DNA from: Candidatus Bathyarchaeota archaeon
GTDB lineage: Archaea > Thermoproteota > Bathyarchaeia > Bathyarchaeales > DTEX01
Reading direction: 5' to 3'
NCBI GenBank assembly: GCA_018396995.1
Contig: JAGTQB010000013.1
Span: 1 to 37,762 of the forward strand
DNA: 37,762 bases
Position 1 is the stretch's first letter. Each line of letters opens with the position of its first letter. This document shows, piece after piece, positions 1-7,953 of the stretch. The position numbers and the translations under genes are program-made. The notes below the pieces were generated by a model, which saw only the letters and a list, made by a program, of their open reading frames with translations, was not told the origin of the DNA and did not search any database.

Positions 1-131
1 TTGCATGGGTTAAATTCAAAAATGATTATGGTAAAATGAAGATATGGAAGGAACCCATACCACAGAAGTGGTGGCCAGACCTATCAAAACCATACGAAGA
101 AAGATACCCACGAAGATTCCCAGGGGAGTGA
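1..131 (+). CDS. C-terminal end of an unidentified protein (left-truncated)
   Basis: An open frame enters from the left edge (first full codon at base 3) and stops with TGA at 129-131. It gives about 42 residues that are rich in Lys, Trp and Pro and end in RRFPGE. Only the tail is visible, so no domain can be assigned. It sits 6 bases before a two-cluster ferredoxin, and the GGGGAG before that ferredoxin lies in the last codons of this frame, so the two are probably translated together. Small ferredoxins of this type often follow flavoprotein subunits of the fumarate reductase/AprA type, and a basic Trp/Pro-rich tail fits that. This identification is a guess; the upstream sequence would settle it. 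Confidence 0.5.
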   Translation, partial: AWVKFKNDYGKMKIWKEPIPQKWWPDLSKPYEERYPRRFPGE

Positions 132-137
132 TATAAT

Positions 138-353
138 ATGTCGGAGTGGATAAATGTTGAAAGATGTAATGGCTGTGGTATTTGTGTTAACTTATGTCCA
201 AGAGATGTAATAAGGCTAGATGAAAGTGCCAAGAAGGCTGTTGTAAAATATCCTGAGGATTGTATAAACTGTCAGTTCTGCCAGGCCTATTGCCCGCAAA
301 AGGCGATAAATATTAAGTTTATACCACGGCCTCCTCTAGTCTCATGGAAGTGA
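138..353 (+). CDS. 2[4Fe-4S] ferredoxin-like protein
   Basis: A 71-residue iron-sulfur protein with two complete cluster motifs, CNGCGICVNLCP (about residues 10-21) and CINCQFCQAYCP (about 42-53). This is the bacterial-type ferredoxin fold that binds two [4Fe-4S] clusters and carries low-potential electrons in the cytoplasm. Such stand-alone proteins can be free ferredoxins or the small beta subunit of a flavoprotein oxidoreductase. The ATG at 138 follows the stop of the upstream frame by 6 bases with a GGGGAG just before it, which points to translational coupling with that gene. The tail after the second cluster (IKFIPRPPLVSWK) is short and basic. The cluster-binding assignment is secure, the physiological partner is not. 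Confidence 0.9.
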   Translation: MSEWINVERCNGCGICVNLCPRDVIRLDESAKKAVVKYPEDCINCQFCQAYCPQKAINIKFIPRPPLVSWK

Positions 354-484
354 TTTGACTCGCTACATCTCCTCATCTTTCTCCTTTAATCTAAAAGCCT
401 TTCAGGTTGATTGGAGACTAAGCGCCTCAGATCTCCTCGTTAAACTTAAATAAGAATGCGACGGAGTTTCTAGGGGGATTAGAT

Positions 485-1693
485 ATGTTTACGGGGTTTG
501 AGTTAACTGAGGAGCAGAAGCTTATTCGGAATGCTGCCAGAGAGTTCGCTGAAAAAGAATTTACTCCAGAAAGGGTGAGGGGTTATGAGGATCAGGGCGT
601 TTTTCCGTGGGAACTATATAGGAAGGTGTGCCAACATGGCTTCCTAAGCTTGCATCTTCCAGAGGAGTTTGGTGGACAGGGCTACGGTCTATTCGAGTAT
701 TATTTATGTTTATATGAATTTGCTAAGGTTGATCCACCGCTCGCAGATACGATACTTATGGGCGCGCATTTCGGGGTTGAGCTTATAGCGGATTTCGGCA
801 CCTATGAGCAAAAGGCGAAGTGGTTGCCTCCACTTACTAGGGGTGAGATTGTTATGGCATCAATGTTTACAGAGCCAGCTGGTGGCAGTGACCTATCTCG
901 TGTACTTGATACACGAGCTGTAAAGGTTGGCGAGAAAGAATGGAGAATAAATGGAACAAAAACTTTCATTACAAACGGTGAAATCTTTAGGGTTGCAAAT
1001 GTTTTAGTACAAACAGATCCTAATGCAAATCCCCCCTATAGGGGTCAGTCAATTTTCGTTGTGGAGAATGGTCCTGCCATTGATACGAGACCAATTTATG
1101 GTAAGATGGGGCATCGCTCATCGCCTACGAGCGAGGTTACGTTCACGGATCTCGTTGTTACGGATGAGGATATTTTGGGCGGCATCCAAAACCTTAACAA
1201 GGGATTCTACTTATTCATGGAGTGGCTGCCCTTATCCAGAATTAAAATAGGCTGTCTGGGGGTAGCTGCTTCTGAGACAGCCCTCCAAAAGGCGGTGCAA
1301 TATGCTAAAGAGAGGGAGGCTTTTGGCAAAAAGATTGGTGGTTTTCAAGGGCTTGCGCATAGAATAGCTGAAGTTGCCGTAAAGGTTGAGCTGGGAAAAT
1401 CGTTACTTTTTAGGGCTATAAAAGTTTTGGAGAAGGCTCGAAAGGATAAGGCTTATCTTGAGGAGTCTACAAAGCTGGCGAGTATGATGAAATATTACGG
1501 GGCTGCACTTGCCCTAGAAGCCTGCGACTTGGCTATAGATGTATTTGGCGGATATGGCTACATAGCGGACTATGATGTTGAAAGATGGTTTAGATGGGCT
1601 AAGAAGCTCGAGATAGTTGAAGGAACTAAAGAGATTCAAAAGAATGTTATAGCAAGATGTTTACTTGGGAGAGATGTAGTAAAGAGATTCTAG
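485..1693 (+). CDS. acyl-CoA dehydrogenase family flavoprotein
   Basis: This 402-residue protein has the full length of the FAD-dependent acyl-CoA dehydrogenase family, which makes the alpha-beta double bond in acyl-CoA thioesters. Visible landmarks are the N-terminal helical domain, the middle beta domain with MFTEPAGGSD (about 127-136) and TKTFITNG (about 158-165), and the C-terminal helical domain with FGGYGY and VEGTKEIQ. The Glu in VEGT (about residue 379) is at the position of the catalytic base of medium-chain acyl-CoA dehydrogenase. The ATG at 485 has an AGGGG about 8 bases upstream. It is monocistronic here; no electron-transfer flavoprotein gene is in the window, so the electron acceptor is unknown. 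Substrate chain length or type cannot be read from the sequence; a glutaryl- or short-chain-type enzyme is possible. Confidence 0.95.
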   Translation: MFTGFELTEEQKLIRNAAREFAEKEFTPERVRGYEDQGVFPWELYRKVCQHGFLSLHLPEEFGGQGYGLFEYYLCLYEFAKVDPPLADTILMGAHFGVELIADFGTYEQKAKWLPPLTRGEIVMASMFTEPAGGSDLSRVLDTRAVKVGEKEWRINGTKTFITNGEIFRVANVLVQTDPNANPPYRGQSIFVVENGPAIDTRPIYGKMGHRSSPTSEVTFTDLVVTDEDILGGIQNLNKGFYLFMEWLPLSRIKIGCLGVAASETALQKAVQYAKEREAFGKKIGGFQGLAHRIAEVAVKVELGKSLLFRAIKVLEKARKDKAYLEESTKLASMMKYYGAALALEACDLAIDVFGGYGYIADYDVERWFRWAKKLEIVEGTKEIQKNVIARCLLGRDVVKRF

Positions 1694-1793
1694 CCTTAAT
1701 TTCTCTTAACATTTAGTAATTTTTTGAAAAATTAGTTTGGGGGTTTAATGTGGGTTCTATAGTCTCATTAATTTAAGGGATTTATTGTAGGAT

Positions 1794-1985
1794 TGTGGTC
1801 TGCCGTAGTTTCGGAATAGTTAGGCTTACTATCTGGGCAGGATAATGAGATGCGAAAAATGCGGATTAGCAATAGATAGAGACATAGTAGCAGTATTAAA
1901 CCTTCAGATGCGGGGAGAAGGGTTCCCCCAAAGAGCCCCCAATGAAATAATTGAGGGGGAAGGGTTAAGTAGGAATACATGGTGA
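1794..1985 (+). pseudogene. degenerate C-terminal fragment of an IS200/IS605- or IS607-type TnpB
   Basis: The frame from 1845 to 1985 encodes 46 residues starting MRCEKCGLAIDRDIVAVLNL. This is the end of a TnpB protein: the second half of the C4 zinc finger (CEKCG) followed by the last RuvC motif (DRD, then A..LNL). Upstream in the same frame the first CG of the finger and the linker (FRNS, AYYLGRI) can still be read, but TAG stops interrupt it at 1806 and 1821. No full TnpB frame precedes it, so this is a dead remnant of about the last 60 codons. A 13-bp inverted repeat overlaps its 3' end, as expected for the right end of such an element. The acyl-CoA dehydrogenase and alcohol dehydrogenase genes on either side are intact. 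Confidence 0.75.
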
Positions 1986-2010
1986 ATTGTTGCTTTCATT
2001 CCTACTTAAC
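1964..2010. repeat. perfect 13-bp inverted repeat at the tnpB remnant's 3' end
   Basis: GTTAAGTAGGAAT at 1964-1976 is the exact reverse complement of ATTCCTACTTAAC at 1998-2010, with 21 bases between. It straddles the stop codon of the TnpB remnant at 1983-1985. IS200/IS605-type right ends form subterminal hairpins, and TnpB guide RNAs (omega/reRNA) arise from this end, so a residual element end is the likely explanation. A hairpin terminator for either flanking gene is the alternative. Confidence 0.7.
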
Positions 2011-2054
2011 CAGAACCCAAAAGTCTATTTGCCAGGTGTCCACTTGGTGGTTAA

Positions 2055-3092
2055 TTATGGGATGAGAACCTGTCTTCCGACAACTTTACCTTGCTCTAGG
2101 TCATCAAGTGCATCATTTATCTCCTCTAGTTTCCTAACCTTTGTTATTAAGGGCTTTACTAACCCCTTCTCCGCTAGAGCTAAAACGCCTGCGAGGTCTG
2201 CCTGATTACCAACAAAGCTTCCAATAAACTGCATTTCGGTGAGCGCTATTATTGGGCTCTTATATACGATTTGACCTCCATATAATCCGACTAAGATGTA
2301 CTTACCCCTCTTAGCTAAAGCGTTGGGATATGTTGATAGAGTTGCATTAGAATTAACAAAATCTATGACCGCATCAACACCCCTATTATCAGTTAACCTC
2401 TTTATCTCCCCAATAACATCCTTAGTTCTTCCATTAATGACTATATCTGCACCCACTTTTTTAGCGGCTTCTAATGCCTCCTCCCTTATATCTACCGCTA
2501 TTACCTCGGCCTGTGAAGTAGCCTTGGCTACCTGAATAGCAATTGTCCCAAGGCCCCCGCCAGCGCCGACTATGAGAACAAACTTTGAGGGATCTAACTC
2601 AGCTTTCCTCACAGCCCTAAATGCCGTGAGCCCCGCGCATGTTAAAGGAGCAGCCTCCACATGCGACAACTTTTTTATTTTAAAAAGATATCTGTAGTGC
2701 GGAACTTTAACATATTCTGCATAACCACCATCCACGTATCCTCCTATATGCCTTGGATTAATGCATAATTGCTCTTCTCCGCTCCTACAGTAATGACATA
2801 TGCCGTCTCCAACAAACGTGTAAACAACTACGTTATCACCTTTACTGAATCCTTGAACTTCATCTCCAACCTCTGCAATTGTACCTGAGATCTCGTGACC
2901 CAATGTAATGGGGATTGGGAACCCAAGATCTCTCGTGCTGACGTCGCCAAAAAATCCTTTCCTGAAATAAACATCACTATGGCATACTCCGGCGGCACCA
3001 ACTCTCACCAAAACTTCGCATCCTTTAACCCTCGGCACATCGACATCAACTATACTTATCTTTCCTGGCTCCAATAATCTTGCTGCCCGCAT
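2055..3092 (-). CDS. zinc-dependent alcohol dehydrogenase (MDR superfamily)
   Basis: A medium-chain dehydrogenase that oxidises an alcohol or reduces an aldehyde with a nicotinamide cofactor. The N-terminal domain holds the catalytic zinc ligands in GVCHSD and GHE. The structural zinc lobe GDGICHYC...C keeps three of the four usual cysteines, with Asp where the first is normally found. The Rossmann fold has VGAGGGLGT, and the acidic VDIREE at the end of the second strand favours NAD over NADP. The frame is open to 3158, but the ATG at 3092 has a GGGAGG 9 bases upstream and gives the usual family length (345 residues, starting MRAARLL), so it is chosen. It is a single gene on the minus strand. 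The substrate is unknown. Confidence 0.93.
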   Translation of the reverse strand: MRAARLLEPGKISIVDVDVPRVKGCEVLVRVGAAGVCHSDVYFRKGFFGDVSTRDLGFPIPITLGHEISGTIAEVGDEVQGFSKGDNVVVYTFVGDGICHYCRSGEEQLCINPRHIGGYVDGGYAEYVKVPHYRYLFKIKKLSHVEAAPLTCAGLTAFRAVRKAELDPSKFVLIVGAGGGLGTIAIQVAKATSQAEVIAVDIREEALEAAKKVGADIVINGRTKDVIGEIKRLTDNRGVDAVIDFVNSNATLSTYPNALAKRGKYILVGLYGGQIVYKSPIIALTEMQFIGSFVGNQADLAGVLALAEKGLVKPLITKVRKLEEINDALDDLEQGKVVGRQVLIP

Positions 3093-3415
3093 CTCCAACA
3101 ACCTCCCATATTCATCTTTAAGATTTGCTGAATAAAATATTAAGTCTTGCCATACCATGCTTATGTGTCAGTGAGCGAGCTTGCATGCTGGTCAAAACAT
3201 AACCTTAATGTCCGGGAAGAGCCATCAGCTGGGAGCTAAAAGGCTTATTATATCAAAAAGATTTTTGTGGCTGTTAAAAGTTATAAAAGTGGCGGATACT
3301 TTAGTTGTCAGGATACCGTGGAAAAGCGTAAAGTATTTACTTAGAATCCTAGTTGATAAATTCTCTAATCCCAATAAAGAAAGTAAGAACATATATATGA
3401 GATGAGGTAAATTTC
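3093..3415. other. intergenic region between divergent genes, no supported gene
   Basis: This 323-base stretch separates the alcohol dehydrogenase start from the zinc-ribbon gene. It should contain both promoters; an ATATATAT run at 3391-3398 is a TATA candidate for the rightward gene, which also has GAGGT shortly before its ATG. A 74-codon frame (3181-3405) runs through it, but it has no convincing ribosome-binding site, no recognisable motif and a basic, low-information composition, so it is not called. Confidence 0.5.
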
Positions 3416-3904
3416 ATGTCCGAACCCCCAAGAGGCTATGAGAGCATAAAGATTCAGAAGACTGAGCACGCTGAGGAGAATGCGAAGTCAATTAACGTGT
3501 TAGATGAAGAGATCAAAAAAGTTATATATCATGCTGAAACCTCTGGAGAAAAGCTCTTCATCCCTGGGGAGGAGAGATTTTTTACAAAAACCAAGATTGG
3601 TGAAAAAACATTTTATGTTGAGTATTCTCCGGTGGGTGAAGGCGAATACAGAGTTTTCAATGTATATGCATATAAGCCAGTTCATAAGGGTGGCAAATTG
3701 GTTGGAGCGCAGACTGTAAACTGGCACTGCTTTAAGTGCGGTGTCCCGATGAGGGCTGCATCAGTCAATATGGAGTATCGTGGTATAAGCGGTGCAGTTG
3801 AGGGCATAATGTGCCCGAAGTGTGGTGAAACCTACTTATTAGAGGATGTTGTTAAGGCAAAGGTGCTGAAAGCTGAAAAACTCATTGACGCTAAGTCCCG
3901 TTAA
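3416..3904 (+). CDS. zinc-ribbon protein, related to small redox proteins found with TrsM/TrsS genes
   Basis: A 162-residue soluble protein. The first two thirds are charged and unassigned. The last third is a zinc-ribbon or redox domain with CFKC (about residue 104) and CPKC (about 138) enclosing a short beta stretch, then a helical tail (LLEDVVKAKVLKAEKLID). From memory, this C-terminal arrangement resembles the DVU_1557-type small redox proteins encoded in bacteria beside a methyltransferase (TrsM) and a radical SAM protein (TrsS); candidates for both partners lie 4-6 kb downstream here, across the Hdr operon. It ends 2 bases from the convergent membrane-protein gene. Start: ATG with GAGGT upstream. 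The metal-binding cysteines are seen; the family link is an inference and the function unknown. Confidence 0.75.
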   Translation: MSEPPRGYESIKIQKTEHAEENAKSINVLDEEIKKVIYHAETSGEKLFIPGEERFFTKTKIGEKTFYVEYSPVGEGEYRVFNVYAYKPVHKGGKLVGAQTVNWHCFKCGVPMRAASVNMEYRGISGAVEGIMCPKCGETYLLEDVVKAKVLKAEKLIDAKSR

Positions 3905-3906
3905 TA

Positions 3907-4314
3907 TTAATAATCTTCGAAAGGATTAATTCCCTTATACTCACAATATTTCTTCATGAAAGTCGCTGTTTTTCCACCCACCATATAGCAGTCCTCACTA
4001 TGCTGAAAAATTCCTCTATTATCCCTATGATGGTTCTTCAGGTCATCTATTATGAGATGAAGACTTTTACTCCTAAACTTAATTATTAAGGTTGTGAGAA
4101 CTGTAAGAGCGACGACGTAGTTTCCCGCCAAGAATATTGGCATGCAGAAAAGAATTATGGCTACGGTTCTGCCAGCCCCCGCGAACCAAGTATGCCTTAA
4201 GGCTTTTGGGATTAGACGAGTTGTCGGGTTCTTAAACACGTATTGAATTAATAGCAATATGATTAGCGTCGCGGTCCAAAATAAAATCGTTAAGTAGATT
4301 AACAAGGTTTTCAC
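3907..4314 (-). CDS. small membrane protein, last gene of the Hdr operon
   Basis: A 135-residue protein of unknown function. It has two strongly hydrophobic segments, about residues 3-27 (LLIYLTILFWTATLIILLLIQ) and about 50-80 (TVAIILFCMPIFLAGNYVV and following), then a hydrophilic tail rich in His, Lys and Asp that should lie in the cytoplasm. It begins with GTG and overlaps the HdrA stop in the sequence GTGA (4314-4311), so it is almost certainly translationally coupled to HdrA. That position suggests a membrane anchor or accessory for the Hdr-like complex, but nothing in the sequence shows a cofactor site. The tail has four His and two Cys that could bind a metal, with no standard motif. 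Confidence 0.8.
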   Translation of the reverse strand: MKTLLIYLTILFWTATLIILLLIQYVFKNPTTRLIPKALRHTWFAGAGRTVAIILFCMPIFLAGNYVVALTVLTTLIIKFRSKSLHLIIDDLKNHHRDNRGIFQHSEDCYMVGGKTATFMKKYCEYKGINPFEDY

Positions 4315-6704
4315 CGCTGAAGCTCATGGCCTCGTTCTCTAAGTTTTTCACGCTTAAGTGCCGCCTCAATCTTCGCTCTAACCTCATTTGGGATAGGTCC
4401 CATTCTCATAATCCTTGATGTAAACGTCTCAAATATGTTCTGAAGCCTATTATATTCTGGTAGCGTGGTTGATGCGGTCATTACTCGGAGAAACTCTATA
4501 TTATACTTAGTTAGCTCCCTCTTCACTTCACTGATATATTGTCTCAATGCGTCCTCCCCGAACGCGGCTCCATGCCCCTCAACCAGTAATACCCCATCCG
4601 CTCCTGAAGCGAACGCTTCAAGTATATGCCTTATTCCAATCCGCCCGGTGCTGGGGATAGCTATGATCCTCAAGTTGGATGGGTAGGAAACTCTATTCTG
4701 CCCAGCTAGATCCGCACACCCGTAAGCTATTTCCTTCTCTAGGAATGCCAAAATTCTCGGAGCTCTTCCGCCCGCACATATTGCCCGGATCTGAGCTATT
4801 AATTGGCTTTCAGTGCAGTTTTTAAGGTCTATAGCGTTTTCTGGGCATCTTGGTACACAGATTCCGCATCCGATACATGAAATGGGGTTAACGTCCATTC
4901 CCTTATCAGTCTTCTGAATGGCGTTAACGGGACAGATATTAATGCAGATTCCGCATTCACTACACCTCTCATGTATTATTTTCGCTACTTCTGGGGGGAC
5001 TGTGATCTCGCCCTTTCCAAGGAAGCTTGAGGCTCTTGAGGCTGCGGCCATAGCCTCTATCGTTGACTCCCTTATGTCCTTTGGGCCGAGGGCGCATCCG
5101 GCAATAAAGATTCCCTCACGGAGACCGTCTACAGGTCTCAACTTATAGTGTCTTTCCACAAGGAAGCTGTTTGAACCAATTTGGAGATGGAGCTTTTTAG
5201 CCAGTTCTTCAGTTCCAAGACTTGAAATTATGCCGAGACTTAATACAACGAGGTCGAATTCCTCCTCCATAAATGTTCCGAGTAGAGTGTTTTCGGCATG
5301 AACTATCAGGTTCTCCCCGTTTGGAATTATTCTTGAAACCCTCCCCCTTATGAATCGAATCCCCTGCTCCAACGCTTTATTATAAAATTCCTCACATCCC
5401 TTGTCTCCCGCCCTTAAATCTGTGTAAAATATGCATGGCTCGGCGTCTGGGACAATCATTTTGAGTAGCATAGCCTGCTTTATAGCCACCATGCAGCCTA
5501 TGTTACAACAGTGCTCCACTCCTCTGTCACTATTCCTCATTCTACTGCCAGCGCATAGGACAAAGGCAACCTTCCTCGGAACACCGTTATTTGACGGCTT
5601 GCGTAGTCCGTGCGCCACCAGGCGCTCAAATTGAAGGTTTGTGATGATGTCTGGGTGAATGCCATAACTATATTCCTCAAGTTTTGATGGGTCTATTTGA
5701 TCATAACCTGTGCACACAATGATGGAGCCAACATCTAATTCTATAAGCTCCTCTTTCTGGCCGAAGTCTATGGCATTTCCTTTACAGAACTTCTGGCATA
5801 GTCCGCATACTCCCTTTGTGAAGTGGAGGCAGTGTTCGCTGTCTATAAGGTATGTCTTAGGGATTGCTTGTGGGAAGGGCTTATAAATCGCTTTTCTCAT
5901 AACGAGTCCACAGTCAAATTCGCTTGGAACCTTCACGGGACATACTTTCTCGCACTCACCACACGCTTTACAATTATCATTTACGAACCTAGGTCTCTTT
6001 CTAACCAAAACCCTGTAATTTCCAGGGAAGCCCTCAATAGCCTCCACTGTTGTCATAGTAAGTATTTCTATGTTTGGATGCTGCGCGGCGGAAACCATTT
6101 TCGGCGTAAGGATACACTGGGAGCAGTCGAGGGTTGGATATGTTTTGCTGAGCTGGGCCATATGCCCTCCAATTGTCGGGCTCTTTTCAACGATGTACAC
6201 TTTATAGCCCTTATCAGCCAGCTCCAAAGCTGTAATTAGGCCAGCTATCCCCCCTCCAACCACTAAAACGTTTCGGTTTAAGGGTATGCTCTCTGGCCTA
6301 AGGGGCTCTAAGAACCTCGCCCTAGCCACCGCGGCGCGGATCAGGTCTATAGCCTTTAGAGTTGCCTCCTCTTTATCACTATGCACCCAGCTACATTGCT
6401 CCCTTATATTTGCCATTTCTATGAGATATCTATTTAATCCAGCGTTTTCTATGGTTTGCCTGAATGTTTCAAGGTGCATTCTTGGTGAGCATGCGGCAAC
6501 TACAACTCGATTCAAATTATATTCCTTTATACATTCCTTCATCATTTCTTGGCCTGGGTCGCTGCAGAGATATATGTAGGTTTTAGCAACTTTGACGTCT
6601 TCTAGGCTTGAGACTGCCTCTCTAACTCTCTCTACGTCAACCGTGTCGCTTATGTTTCCTCCACAGTGACATATGAATACTCCGATGACTATTTTTTCGC
6701 CCAT
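4311..6704 (-). CDS. HdrA-like flavoprotein with fused, cysteine-less MvhD-type domain
   Basis: The flavoprotein core of a heterodisulfide-reductase-type complex, which distributes electrons between FAD and [4Fe-4S] clusters and can carry out flavin-based bifurcation. Seen in order: the N-terminal HdrA motif CHCGGNI, an FAD Rossmann site VVGGGIAGL, the HdrA block EKSPTIGGHMAQL and DCSQCIL, a ferredoxin insert CKACGECEKVC, an extra CGLCQKFC segment, and a C-terminal 2[4Fe-4S] unit (CSECGICINIC, CIGCGICVPRC). The last ~140 residues align with MvhD, but the usual cluster cysteines are gone: the CCNWCSY-like position reads LEKEIAY, CSGR reads STGR and GCHxGDC reads EGHGAAF. The ATG at 6704 has GAGGTG 8 bases upstream; the frame is open to 6737, overlapping the HdrCB gene. 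It lies between HdrCB and a membrane protein in one operon. The physiological electron donors and acceptors are unknown. Confidence 0.93.
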   Translation of the reverse strand: MGEKIVIGVFICHCGGNISDTVDVERVREAVSSLEDVKVAKTYIYLCSDPGQEMMKECIKEYNLNRVVVAACSPRMHLETFRQTIENAGLNRYLIEMANIREQCSWVHSDKEEATLKAIDLIRAAVARARFLEPLRPESIPLNRNVLVVGGGIAGLITALELADKGYKVYIVEKSPTIGGHMAQLSKTYPTLDCSQCILTPKMVSAAQHPNIEILTMTTVEAIEGFPGNYRVLVRKRPRFVNDNCKACGECEKVCPVKVPSEFDCGLVMRKAIYKPFPQAIPKTYLIDSEHCLHFTKGVCGLCQKFCKGNAIDFGQKEELIELDVGSIIVCTGYDQIDPSKLEEYSYGIHPDIITNLQFERLVAHGLRKPSNNGVPRKVAFVLCAGSRMRNSDRGVEHCCNIGCMVAIKQAMLLKMIVPDAEPCIFYTDLRAGDKGCEEFYNKALEQGIRFIRGRVSRIIPNGENLIVHAENTLLGTFMEEEFDLVVLSLGIISSLGTEELAKKLHLQIGSNSFLVERHYKLRPVDGLREGIFIAGCALGPKDIRESTIEAMAAASRASSFLGKGEITVPPEVAKIIHERCSECGICINICPVNAIQKTDKGMDVNPISCIGCGICVPRCPENAIDLKNCTESQLIAQIRAICAGGRAPRILAFLEKEIAYGCADLAGQNRVSYPSNLRIIAIPSTGRIGIRHILEAFASGADGVLLVEGHGAAFGEDALRQYISEVKRELTKYNIEFLRVMTASTTLPEYNRLQNIFETFTSRIMRMGPIPNEVRAKIEAALKREKLRERGHELQR

Positions 6705-6720
6705 TAACATAACACCTCTG

Positions 6721-7869
6721 CTATTCCATACAATCATAGAGGAGCTCCACTACATCCTTCACAATAAGCCGGTTCTTATCTTCTGCCGCGGCCTGAGATA
6801 AATAATATTTGCATCCCCCGCAGGAAGTTGCAAGTATTTTGGCTCCGACACCCCTCGCTAATTTTATTCTCTTCATTGTAATGTTTGAGCGAAGCTTTGA
6901 GTTTATTGCCTCCATTAATCCACCTCCACCGCAGCATATAGTGTCCTTGCCATGAAATTGCATCTCAACAAAGTCTTCAGCTATTCTTCTTAGAATCTCT
7001 CGTGGCGGCTTAATTACGGAGTATCTTGCGAGGTCGCAGGGATCGTGGAAGGTAACTCTTTCAGTTATCTTGTTTTTGATCTTAATTTCGCCCTGAGATA
7101 TCTTGTTTGCAAGATACTCGGTTATGTGGACGACTTCAAAATCCAAGGTGGTGTTGAGAAGTTTTGGGTATCTATATTTAATTGTGTGCCAGCAGGTTGG
7201 GCATCCTGTGATAACAGCTTCCGCCCCCTTCTTCCTTATTTCCTCAACATTATGGGCTGCGAACTCCTTAGCCTTCTCAACATTGCCAATAAATAGGAAG
7301 GGCATCCCGCAACACCATTCCTCCTCAAGCAGCGTCCAGTCCTCATTTATCCTCGTTAAGATTTTAGTGATTGTTCGTGGTATCTCTTGACTGACCTCCA
7401 TGTAAGATGCTGTACACCCAACGAAATAAACAATTCTACTTTTCTCTTTAGTTTCAATGGTTATGCCTGTACCCTCAATCCACTGTCTTCTAGCCTCTGG
7501 CGGCTGCATGTAGGGGTTGAATTGCTCGCTTAACAGCTCATTTACGAAGGACAATCCCTCATTAACTTTACCCATATTAAAGCTTAGTTGCCTGAGGTTA
7601 AGCAGAACCTCTTTAAGCTTCACTCCTCTTGGACAAAGCATTTGACATTGGCCGCAAAGTAGACATAAATCTAAGGCTTCGAGAACTGCCGTCTTAAGCC
7701 CCTCTCGGATCATAGCTATGAGTCTCCGCGGGTTCTGGCTGCCGAATGGTGATAATGGACAGGCGCCAGTACAAACCCCGCATTGAATACAATAGCGTAC
7801 TTCCTTGCAATCCTCTTTGCTTAAAAGTTCATTAACAAATGTCTTGTCCACAATACTTAAACTTTCCAT
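6721..7869 (-). CDS. HdrC-HdrB fusion (HdrD-like) iron-sulfur subunit
   Basis: A 382-residue fusion of the HdrC and HdrB functions. The N-terminal part carries two [4Fe-4S] motifs, CIQCGVCTGACP (about residues 27-38) and CLLCGQCQMLCP (about 67-78). The C-terminal part carries two CCG domains, with cysteines in VGCTAS and EEWCCG and then HDPC, ICCGGGG and SCGGC. In Hdr enzymes this half binds the unusual noncubane [4Fe-4S] clusters that reduce the CoM-S-S-CoB heterodisulfide or, in non-methanogens, another disulfide or thiol substrate. It is the first gene of the operon with HdrA and the membrane protein. A divergent promoter separates it from the methyltransferase by under 100 bases. No methanogenesis gene is in the window, so the substrate should not be assumed to be the heterodisulfide. 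Confidence 0.92.
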   Translation of the reverse strand: MESLSIVDKTFVNELLSKEDCKEVRYCIQCGVCTGACPLSPFGSQNPRRLIAMIREGLKTAVLEALDLCLLCGQCQMLCPRGVKLKEVLLNLRQLSFNMGKVNEGLSFVNELLSEQFNPYMQPPEARRQWIEGTGITIETKEKSRIVYFVGCTASYMEVSQEIPRTITKILTRINEDWTLLEEEWCCGMPFLFIGNVEKAKEFAAHNVEEIRKKGAEAVITGCPTCWHTIKYRYPKLLNTTLDFEVVHITEYLANKISQGEIKIKNKITERVTFHDPCDLARYSVIKPPREILRRIAEDFVEMQFHGKDTICCGGGGLMEAINSKLRSNITMKRIKLARGVGAKILATSCGGCKYYLSQAAAEDKNRLIVKDVVELLYDCME

Positions 7870-7953
7870 TTTCTTAGAGAGTATCAGTAGGTATATTTCT
7901 GTTTTTTGGTTAAGAATCTTTTTATATTAGTGGGCTATCAAATGGGTGTGTCT
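7870..7953. promoter_or_regulatory. divergent promoter region between the Hdr operon and the methyltransferase gene
   Basis: The stretch is AT-rich. TTTTTATATTA at about 7918-7928 is a TATA candidate for the rightward gene; its spacing would place transcription near 7950, close to the ATG at 7954, suggesting a leaderless or very short-leader mRNA. GAAATATAC, read on the minus strand at about 7893-7901, is the matching candidate for the leftward Hdr operon, about 25-30 bases from its ATG. The assignments are by eye. Confidence 0.45.

Noticed and set aside
1794-1985. TnpB remnant and the IS607 recombinase at the right end as parts of one element
   Set aside because: They are 35 kb apart with many intact housekeeping genes between, so they are treated as independent.
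3181-3405. 74-codon open frame between the alcohol dehydrogenase and zinc-ribbon genes
   Set aside because: No ribosome site, no recognised motif and a basic, low-information product; treated as intergenic.
4311-7869. Methanogenic heterodisulfide reductase
   Set aside because: No methanogenesis gene is in the window and the MvhD cysteines are lost; the Hdr-like call is kept without naming the substrate.
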